From NCBI GenBank assembly GCA_024278655.1, contig JAJRSV010000414.1, positions 1 through 7,027 on the forward strand: 7,027 nt of DNA, written 5' to 3'. This DNA is from Bacteroidota bacterium (GTDB lineage Bacteria; Bacteroidota; Ignavibacteria; Ignavibacteriales; Ignavibacteriaceae). The notes under the pieces are model-generated. The model had not been told where the DNA came from. It saw nothing but the letters and a program-made list of their open reading frames with translations, and ran no database searches. This document shows positions 1 through 5,258 of the stretch, in pieces. Position 1 is the stretch's first letter. Every line of letters starts with the position of its first letter. The translations under genes were made by a program, and so were the position numbers.

Positions 1-170
1 ATTTAAGGTTTATTAATCACTTTTATAGAATCAAAATCGGGTTTTAAATAGGGATAGCAATCAGCTATAAGCTTCATTACCTAAATAAGAAATATCAGAA
101 AATAAAAATATACAAGATATATGACTATCTAAAGGTCAAATAAATTTATACTTAATGTCTTCATTGGTTT

Positions 171-1442
171 TTAAGCGGGAGGATTTAATCCTTCGACTTG
201 TATCTTTTCCAATTCATCGAGCACTAATTTTTTCTTCTTTTCAAAATCATTTCTCAACTCATCCTTTACCGGGTGCGAGGGCGGTATTTCTACTTTCAAC
301 GGATCGACGGGCGAACCGTTAACGTAGAAACGGAAATCGAGATGCGGTCCGGTTGCCAGTCCGGTACTTCCAACATATCCGATAACCTGTCCCTGTTTAA
401 CTTTCGCTCCTTTTTTAATTCCCTTTGCAAACCTGGACATATGAAGATACATTGTAGTGTAAACGGAGTTATGTCTTATTTTAACATACCTGCCGTTACC
501 TTTGCCGTATGCTGCTGCAGTTACAATACCGTCGCCCACGGTTCGTATCGGTGTACCGGTGGGTGCCGCATAGTCGATTCCGTAATGGGGTCTGTATATA
601 TGTAATACAGGATGATACCTTCGCGAACTGAACCTTGAACTGATACGTGCAAACTCGATTGGTGTTTTAAGGAATTCTTTTTGTAAGCTGTTTCCGTTTT
701 CGTCAAAGAATTCGTAAACGCTGTCCTGCACAAACGGAATTGCAAAATACTCTTTACTGTTGTGATGAAAATATGCACCGAGTACTTTACCTATTCCCAC
801 CATTTGGCTATCGACATACTCTTCTTCGTAAATTACTTTAAAGTAGTCGCCTTTCTGAAGGCGGTAAAAATCTATCTGCCACGCATAAATTTGCGACAAG
901 CGTATTGCGAGTTCAATACTGGCATTGCTTTCCATCAAAGCATCGTACAGCGAAGTTTTTATCAATGCAGATTTTGTTGTTTCTCTTACATCGACTACCT
1001 TTTTGCCTTCGTACACTCTTATCGAATCTCTTAAATCGAACACGACAAAATTTACAGGGTCTTTTTCGTAAACAAAATATTCCACACTGTTTAAGCTGTC
1101 GTTAGATGTAAAGATGTGATAAAGTTTTCCGGCTCTCATTTTTCTTACATCAAATGTATCTCTCGAGCCGAGGGCAATTTCCAATGCGCTCGTGTTATTC
1201 AGGTTGAACGGTTCGAGAATATCGGATAAAGTTTCGTTTCTCTTGACTATATCGGTGTACTTGTTCAGCGAATCATCTACAAAACCGAATTGGTTAGGAA
1301 CCGGCTCTACTACTTCGACCGGTTTTTCATTCGGCTCATTTCCCGAATCAATTATTCCCTGAAGCAGAACTATTACTAACGTGATGAAGATTGCTAAGTA
1401 GATTATTCTGAAGATTATAGTACTTTTTTTGCCTAATTTCAT
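171..1442 (-). CDS. M23 family peptidoglycan DD-endopeptidase, MepM/Csd3-like, membrane-anchored
   Basis: This 423-residue protein probably cuts peptide cross-links in peptidoglycan from the periplasmic side of the inner membrane. Residues 1-8 are basic and residues 9-31 form one hydrophobic segment, so it looks like an N-terminal anchor. Residues about 58-112 resemble the LysM-like/OapA-type module, and about 160-260 resemble the second regulatory domain of Csd3/MepM proteins. The M23 catalytic domain covers about 265-385. It shows H286 and D290 (HYGID, the HxxxD zinc motif), H334 (YLHMS) and H367 (GPHLDF). The usual GPHLHF motif has a second histidine as zinc ligand; here that residue is D369. 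A charged, probably helical tail follows from about 390. Length is close to E. coli MepM (about 440). The start sits next to a plausible promoter, and the gene is divergent from the transporter gene. Assignment to M23 is firm; the exact cleavage specificity is inferred. Confidence 0.93.
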   Translation of the reverse strand: MKLGKKSTIIFRIIYLAIFITLVIVLLQGIIDSGNEPNEKPVEVVEPVPNQFGFVDDSLNKYTDIVKRNETLSDILEPFNLNNTSALEIALGSRDTFDVRKMRAGKLYHIFTSNDSLNSVEYFVYEKDPVNFVVFDLRDSIRVYEGKKVVDVRETTKSALIKTSLYDALMESNASIELAIRLSQIYAWQIDFYRLQKGDYFKVIYEEEYVDSQMVGIGKVLGAYFHHNSKEYFAIPFVQDSVYEFFDENGNSLQKEFLKTPIEFARISSRFSSRRYHPVLHIYRPHYGIDYAAPTGTPIRTVGDGIVTAAAYGKGNGRYVKIRHNSVYTTMYLHMSRFAKGIKKGAKVKQGQVIGYVGSTGLATGPHLDFRFYVNGSPVDPLKVEIPPSHPVKDELRNDFEKKKKLVLDELEKIQVEGLNPPA

Positions 1443-1472
1443 ATTTGCTTAGTTATTGAAAAATTGAGGATA

Positions 1473-1501
1473 AAATTAGCGTAATAATAAGTGTGATTCA
1501 A
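1473..1501 (-). promoter_or_regulatory. candidate sigma70-like promoter for the M23 peptidase gene
   Basis: Read on the minus strand, TTGAAT (1501-1496) is followed after 17 bp by TAATTT (1478-1473). This would place the transcript start about 25 bases before the ATG at 1442. It is a pattern match in AT-rich DNA; the position and spacing are good but chance matches are common. Confidence 0.3.
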
Positions 1502-1516
1502 TTGAAAAATTTAAAA

Positions 1517-1544
1517 TTGTTCTATTAATGATTATTTTTATACG
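1517..1544 (+). promoter_or_regulatory. candidate sigma70-like promoter for the SLC13 transporter gene
   Basis: TTGTTC (1517-1522) is followed after 16 bp by TATACG (1539-1544), about 30 bases before the ATG at 1574. With the minus-strand candidate it would make a back-to-back divergent promoter pair with 15 bp between the -35 boxes. I saw no good match to the Bacteroidota TTTG / TAnnTTTG promoter here. The match is weak. Confidence 0.25.
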
Positions 1545-1573
1545 TGTAATTTACCGATAAACTTAAGAATAAA

Positions 1574-3073
1574 ATGAATGCAGCAAAAAAGATTGGTTTG
1601 GTTTCCGGTTTTATTGCTGCACTTATTATTTACTTTTTTACAATTCTCGATCCTTCAAATCCTCACATTACAACTATGGCTGCCATTGCCGAACTGATGG
1701 CAATATGGTGGATTACAGAAGCAATTCCTCTTGCAGCAACTTCGCTTGTGCCGTTGGTGTTGTACCCGTTTTTAGGTTTGATGAAAGCAGATGACATAGC
1801 ATCATCTTACGTGAACTCGATTATATTTTTATTCTTAGGCGGGTTTATGATTGCAATAGCCATGGAAAAGTGGGGCTTGCACAAACGTATCGCTTTAAAA
1901 ATAATCAGCGTATTCGGCGGCAGTCCGAACTCAATTATTATCGGGTTTATGGCGGCAAGTGCTTTCCTGTCGATGTGGATATCGAACACTGCAACTGCAA
2001 TTATGATGCTACCTATTGCCATGGCAATTATTTCGAAGTTAGAAGATGATTTCGGCGAAGAGAAAATAAAAAAGTTTTCGCTTGCCATTTTGCTTGGCAT
2101 TGCCTATTCCTGTTCAATCGGTGGAATGGCTACACTTGTAGGCACGCCTCCGAATCTTGTATTCGTTGAAACGCTGAGAATAATATTTCCCCAATCACCC
2201 GAAGTCTCGTTCGGATCGTGGATGCTGCTTGTGCTGCCTATCTCGGTTATACTGATAATAGTTACTGCATTCTTTTTAACAAAGGTGTTTTACAGAGTCG
2301 ATAAATCCATCTACTTCGATAGAGAGTTTATTAATAATGAGTACAAAAAGTTGGGACCATTATCATACGAAGAGAAATTTGTGGGAGCGATATTTTTTCT
2401 TACGGCGTTTCTATGGATTTTCAGAACCAACCTGAATCTGGGATTGTTTACTATTCCCGGCTGGTCGAACTTGTTTGAGAATTCATCTTTTATAAACGAC
2501 GGCACTGTTGCAATAACAATGGCTTCGTTGATGTTCCTTATTCCTTCACGAAAGACCGACGGCACAATACTGGGCGGAGAAGTGTTTAATAAAATTCCGT
2601 GGGGAATTGTTCTTTTATTCGGAGGCGGCTTTGCGCTGGCAAAAGGATTTACTTCCACGGGACTTTCGAACTTTATAGGCACGCAGTTAGCGGGATTAGT
2701 TACGGTTCCGCATTACGTTATGATTCTTATAATTGCTGTTTCGGTAATACTTTTAACCGAGTTAACATCAAACACCGCAACCACACAGATGATTCTTCCT
2801 ATAATGGCATCGCTATCGGTTGGAATGCATCTGAATCCGATGCTGCTGATGATAACCGCAACACTTTCGGCATCGATGGCGTTTATGCTTCCGGTTGCAA
2901 CACCGCCTAACACAATAATTTTTGCGACGGGTAAAGTAAAAATATACCAGATGTTCAGAACCGGCGTGGCGATTGATTTTATTGGCGTGGTGATTGTTAT
3001 ATTGTTAATGTATCTGCTCGGCGATTTGATTTTCGGATTGAACACAATGCCTGCCTGGGCAGTTATTAAATAA
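1574..3073 (+). CDS. SLC13/DASS family anion transporter (probably sodium-coupled)
   Basis: This 499-residue inner-membrane protein belongs to the divalent anion:sodium symporter family, whose members import di- and tricarboxylates or sulfate. The family's internal repeat is clear. There are two SNT motifs, S137-N138-T139 (SNTATAIMMLP) and S399-N400-T401 (SNTATTQMILP). Each is followed by a TPPN motif, at 191-194 (VGTPPNLVF) and 443-446 (ATPPNTIIF). In the characterised homologue VcINDY the SNT loops bind sodium and the substrate carboxylates. The N-terminal stretch WWITEAIPLAATSLVPLVLYP is also a family signature. Roughly eleven hydrophobic segments plus re-entrant loops can be seen, and full length is normal for the family. 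The ATG at 1574 precedes the first membrane segment and has only a weak ribosome-binding site. The DUF4286 gene follows after 13 bp, so the two are probably co-transcribed. The substrate cannot be read from the sequence; dicarboxylate is the default guess, sulfate an alternative. Confidence 0.93.
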   Translation: MNAAKKIGLVSGFIAALIIYFFTILDPSNPHITTMAAIAELMAIWWITEAIPLAATSLVPLVLYPFLGLMKADDIASSYVNSIIFLFLGGFMIAIAMEKWGLHKRIALKIISVFGGSPNSIIIGFMAASAFLSMWISNTATAIMMLPIAMAIISKLEDDFGEEKIKKFSLAILLGIAYSCSIGGMATLVGTPPNLVFVETLRIIFPQSPEVSFGSWMLLVLPISVILIIVTAFFLTKVFYRVDKSIYFDREFINNEYKKLGPLSYEEKFVGAIFFLTAFLWIFRTNLNLGLFTIPGWSNLFENSSFINDGTVAITMASLMFLIPSRKTDGTILGGEVFNKIPWGIVLLFGGGFALAKGFTSTGLSNFIGTQLAGLVTVPHYVMILIIAVSVILLTELTSNTATTQMILPIMASLSVGMHLNPMLLMITATLSASMAFMLPVATPPNTIIFATGKVKIYQMFRTGVAIDFIGVVIVILLMYLLGDLIFGLNTMPAWAVIK

Positions 3074-3086
3074 CCGGAATAAAATT

Positions 3087-3392
3087 ATGTTTGTTTACAG
3101 TGTAAGAGTTTCTGCCGAAAAGAAAATTAAAGATGATTGGCTGAGATGGATGAAAGAAAAACACATCCCGGATGTGATGAGCACAAACTGTTTCCAATCT
3201 TACGAAATTTATGAAGTGATGAATGAAGATAACTCTTCCGGAAATACGGAATTCATAATAAATTATTTTTACGAAGAAGAAGATTCATTCGAGCGTTACC
3301 AAAAAGAGTTTGCACCTGCCTTGCAAAAAGAGCACACGGAATTATTCAAGGGAAAATTCACCGCTTCGAGAGAGATATTGAAAAGAGTATAA
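3087..3392 (+). CDS. DUF4286 family protein of unknown function
   Basis: This is a 101-residue soluble protein with no signal peptide or membrane segment. It matches the DUF4286 pattern as I recall it: an N-terminal strand (MFVYSVRVSAEKKI), then a W-x-x-WMKEKHIPDV helix (about residues 18-30). Next come a central CFQSYEIYEVMNE strand, an INYFYEEEDSFERYQKEFAP segment (about 58-77), and a final FKGKFTASREIL. Family members are about 100 residues, so it is complete. The alternating strand/helix layout suggests a dimeric alpha-beta-barrel (ferredoxin-like) fold, but that is inference. It starts 13 bp after the transporter stop with no visible strong ribosome-binding site, so it is probably expressed from the transporter's transcript. 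No catalytic residues are known to me and I assign no function. Confidence 0.85.
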   Translation: MFVYSVRVSAEKKIKDDWLRWMKEKHIPDVMSTNCFQSYEIYEVMNEDNSSGNTEFIINYFYEEEDSFERYQKEFAPALQKEHTELFKGKFTASREILKRV

Positions 3393-3416
3393 AAATCCTG
3401 TAGTCAATAAATGAAT

Positions 3417-3492
3417 CCGGGGAGAAAATTTTACCTATCAATGATTTTTATTTTTTAATAACGTTATTAACGGATATTTATTTTCACCCCGG
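3417..3492. repeat. 13-nt imperfect inverted repeat spanning the leader of the lipoprotein gene
   Basis: The left arm CCGGGGAGAAAAT (3417-3429) and right arm ATTTTCACCCCGG (3480-3492) are complementary at 12 of 13 positions, with one A/A mismatch in the middle. They enclose 50 nt, which contain a 16-bp perfect palindrome. The right arm ends 7 nt before the ATG at 3500 and takes up part of the only purine-rich (GGCGGA) ribosome-binding candidate. In RNA it could form a long stem that limits translation, or it could be a short palindromic element. No T-run follows either arm, so it does not look like an intrinsic terminator. Confidence 0.6.
3455..3470. promoter_or_regulatory. perfect 16-bp palindrome, candidate operator
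   Basis: TTAATAACGTTATTAA is a perfect palindrome with its centre at CG (3462-3463), 30 to 45 bp before the lipoprotein start codon. Perfect palindromes of this size are typical of sites bound by dimeric regulators, for example TetR-, GntR- or Crp-like proteins. AT-rich intergenic DNA makes chance palindromes more likely, and no regulator gene lies in the window. Confidence 0.35.
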
Positions 3493-3499
3493 CGGAATT

Positions 3500-3928
3500 A
3501 TGAAGACCAATACAATAGTAATATTACCGCTGTTGTTAATTGGTCTCTTGATTCAAATCTATTCCTGCAGAGAAAATATTATCGAACCGGAGAATCGTAA
3601 GGGAACAGTTAACCAGCCGGTTTTATTAAGCGAAGTGAACTCATATATTTTTTTCATCAACGCAAAAAACATATCGGTAAATATATCCAATCCTGCCAGG
3701 TTCACAGCTAACACATCTAAATTAGTTGTTAAAATTATCGATTATAATTCAGGTTATGTTACCGTTCGCATACTGGACAAGCAAAACGAAGAACGGTTCA
3801 GTTATTTCGGTAACAACGATGAGTTGTTCTTTTCCAATCCGTTTACAGGTTGGGTGCCGGGTTCGGTATCGATACGGATGGTTGATTTCTCGGGTTATTT
3901 AAGAGTGGAACTGAAAAGAACTTTCTGA
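3500..3928 (+). CDS. predicted small lipoprotein of unknown function
   Basis: This is a 142-residue protein. Residues 1-22 are a signal peptide with hydrophobic core (VILPLLLIGLLIQI) and lipobox-like end I20-Y21-S22-C23, so C23 is the likely lipidated cysteine. The mature part, about 120 residues, alternates hydrophobic and polar residues in the way beta-strands do (VTVRILDKQNEERFSYFG, GSVSIRMVDFSGYLRVELKR). It probably forms a small beta-sandwich exposed in the periplasm or on the surface. I do not recognise the family. The ATG at 3500 is the only reasonable start, because no in-frame ATG lies between it and the upstream gene. The leader carries the inverted repeat and palindrome described separately. 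A type IX cargo gene follows after a 107-bp gap, so a functional link is possible but not shown. Confidence 0.75.
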   Translation: MKTNTIVILPLLLIGLLIQIYSCRENIIEPENRKGTVNQPVLLSEVNSYIFFINAKNISVNISNPARFTANTSKLVVKIIDYNSGYVTVRILDKQNEERFSYFGNNDELFFSNPFTGWVPGSVSIRMVDFSGYLRVELKRTF

Positions 3929-3939
3929 TTGTTGATTAT

Positions 3940-3969
3940 TTGTCACTTCACGTATTTTACGATTACTAT
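3940..3969 (+). promoter_or_regulatory. candidate sigma70-like promoter for the type IX cargo gene
   Basis: TTGTCA (3940-3945) is followed after 18 bp by TACTAT (3964-3969). The -35 matches the consensus at five of six bases and the -10 at four. It would give a leader of about 60 nt before the ATG at 4036. The -10 lies inside a perfect hairpin repeat. The match is only suggestive. Confidence 0.3.
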
Positions 3970-3981
3970 ATTAATAGTAAT
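3962..3981. repeat. perfect 8-bp inverted repeat with 4-nt loop
   Basis: ATTACTAT (3962-3969), loop ATTA, then ATAGTAAT (3974-3981). The stem is nearly all A/T, so an RNA hairpin would be weak, and only three T follow. It lies between the lipoprotein stop and the cargo gene start and overlaps the candidate -10 box, so an operator role is as likely as a weak terminator. Confidence 0.5.
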
Positions 3982-4022
3982 TTATATTCGGAATATTTTT
4001 ATTATAGACTATTAAACCGTTT

Positions 4023-4027
4023 AAGGA
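4023..4027 (+). promoter_or_regulatory. ribosome-binding site that fixes the start of the cargo gene
   Basis: AAGGA lies 8 nt before the ATG at 4036. The reading frame stays open upstream to a TTG at 3940, which would add 32 residues with no signal-peptide character in front of a good signal peptide. The ribosome-binding site and the signal peptide both support 4036. Confidence 0.6.
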
Positions 4028-4035
4028 AAAATATA

Positions 4036-5148
4036 ATGCAATATGTTTACAGGTTATTAACACTCGTTATTTTACTTACGGCAACAGGTTTTTCGCAGCA
4101 GGCAAGCGATTACTTTCCAGCACAGTTGGGTTACAAATGGAACTACAGGCAGGTTCCGCTCGACTCACTTAACAACCCGATGGAAACGCTTACGTTTTAT
4201 CGTGTCGATTCGTTTGCAGTAGTTGCGGATTACGAAAATAAACTTGCCGATATCGTTCTGACCAAAGAAGGACCGCAAAATACAATTAACGTTATGCCGT
4301 TCACCGATTCTTTATTCTACAATTTTGAAGGCACGGACGGTTACGAATTTTTGCAGGTCGGCAATCTCGATACGATATTAGCCGGGTTCGATTCTCTGTT
4401 TACCGATACACTCTTCAGCTTTTTGGATTTCTTCCGTTCGTTCGAAGGATGGTATTCAACTTACCGTTTTGCTGCACCCGTTGGAGACGACTATACACTT
4501 TTATCCGTCGATACAACCGTTACAATCGACTCGACTGAAGTTCCGCTTCGATTCAAACAGGTGGGAACGCGCTTACAGGACGAAACGCTGGAAACCGAAA
4601 TCGGCACATTCGATTGCAAAAAGTTTTTATTGGAACGGGGAGTATATCTTCTGATTATTTTTCCTCCGCCCATTCCCGAAATCGAAGTGCCGCTGATTGT
4701 TATTGGCGATACGCTTTGGATTGCACCGGGTAACTGGAGAGTGAAGGAAATAATTCCCGCAACTATTGTAGATTTGACACTTATCGGCGGTAATAGTTTC
4801 TTTTTCCCCGGATTGCAATCGAATATAATTTCAAGCATAACATCGGTAGAAGATGAAAAATTACAGCCGGAAGTATTTTCTCTTTCGCAAAATTATCCGA
4901 ACCCGTTTAACCCATCAACCAAAATCAAATTTGCAATTCAACCGGCAGGAACTTCAATTATGAAGTTAGTACAATTAAAAGTATACGATGTTTTAGGAAA
5001 TGAAGTTGCCGTTCTTGTTAACAGAGCATTACCGCCGGGTGTATACGAAGTTGAATTTGATGCCGAAACATTAACAAGCGGCGTTTATTTCTATCAATTG
5101 AATGTTGGAACATTTGTTGATACGAAAAAGATGATTTTATTAAGGTAA
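4036..5148 (+). CDS. secreted protein with type IX secretion C-terminal sorting domain
   Basis: This 370-residue protein is probably exported by the Sec system and then carried across the outer membrane by the type IX system. Residues 1-20 form a signal peptide (LLTLVILLTATGFS), with cleavage likely near S20. The body (about 21-270) opens with DYFPAQLGYKWNY, wording I associate with FCB-group secreted proteins. It is strand-rich and has no catalytic motif I recognise. A proline-rich stretch (FPPPIPEIEVP) comes shortly before the sorting domain. That domain covers about 276-370: QNYPNPFNPST (285-295), LKVYDVLGNEVAVLV (from 314), SGVYFYQL (348-355) and the basic end KKMILLR. This is the classic type A layout, normally removed or exchanged for a surface anchor after export. 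No type IX machinery genes lie in the window. The function of the body is unknown; the sorting domain is firm. Confidence 0.9.
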   Translation: MQYVYRLLTLVILLTATGFSQQASDYFPAQLGYKWNYRQVPLDSLNNPMETLTFYRVDSFAVVADYENKLADIVLTKEGPQNTINVMPFTDSLFYNFEGTDGYEFLQVGNLDTILAGFDSLFTDTLFSFLDFFRSFEGWYSTYRFAAPVGDDYTLLSVDTTVTIDSTEVPLRFKQVGTRLQDETLETEIGTFDCKKFLLERGVYLLIIFPPPIPEIEVPLIVIGDTLWIAPGNWRVKEIIPATIVDLTLIGGNSFFFPGLQSNIISSITSVEDEKLQPEVFSLSQNYPNPFNPSTKIKFAIQPAGTSIMKLVQLKVYDVLGNEVAVLVNRALPPGVYEVEFDAETLTSGVYFYQLNVGTFVDTKKMILLR

Positions 5149-5245
5149 TTGGCGGGTGAGGGACATTATGAGAATAAAATCTAAACTAAATTTATTATAT
5201 TCGAATGTTTTATTAAGTAATCATTTTTGTTTCACTAATATGGAT

Positions 5246-5250
5246 GGGGG
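5246..5250 (+). promoter_or_regulatory. ribosome-binding site for pepF
   Basis: The run GGGGG lies 8 nt before the ATG at 5259. It favours this start over the in-frame ATG at 5244, which has AT-rich sequence without a purine-rich site in front of it. A run of G is a less usual form of the site than AGGAGG. Confidence 0.4.
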
Positions 5251-5258
5251 TAATCTAT

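Noticed and set aside
3..77. 24-codon minus-strand ORF (starts MKLIADCYPY, ends at 3-5)
   Set aside because: An in-frame TAG lies just before it, it has no strong ribosome-binding site, and it is too short to call. The 1-170 stretch otherwise shows nothing I can support apart from AT-rich DNA.
2311..2682. Minus-strand ORF of 123 codons inside the transporter gene
   Set aside because: The plus strand encodes conserved SLC13 motifs across this stretch; the antisense frame is a by-product of codon bias.
3984..4000. Intrinsic terminator (ATATT, CGG loop, AATAT, then T-run) after the lipoprotein gene
   Set aside because: The stem is only five A/T pairs with a 3-nt loop, too weak to call a terminator. 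It is kept only as a dyad in the findings.
3940..4035. N-terminal extension of the cargo protein from a TTG start
   Set aside because: It puts 32 unrelated residues in front of a good signal peptide. The ATG at 4036 has AAGGA at proper spacing.
4491..4838. Minus-strand ORF of 115 codons inside the cargo gene
   Set aside because: It is antisense to a well-supported coding region with a signal peptide and sorting domain; it has no family features and is a shadow frame.
5222..5229. Bacteroidota-type -7 box (CATTTTTG, one mismatch from TAnnTTTG) before pepF
   Set aside because: No TTTG-like -33 element lies at the expected distance, and AT-rich DNA gives such matches by chance.
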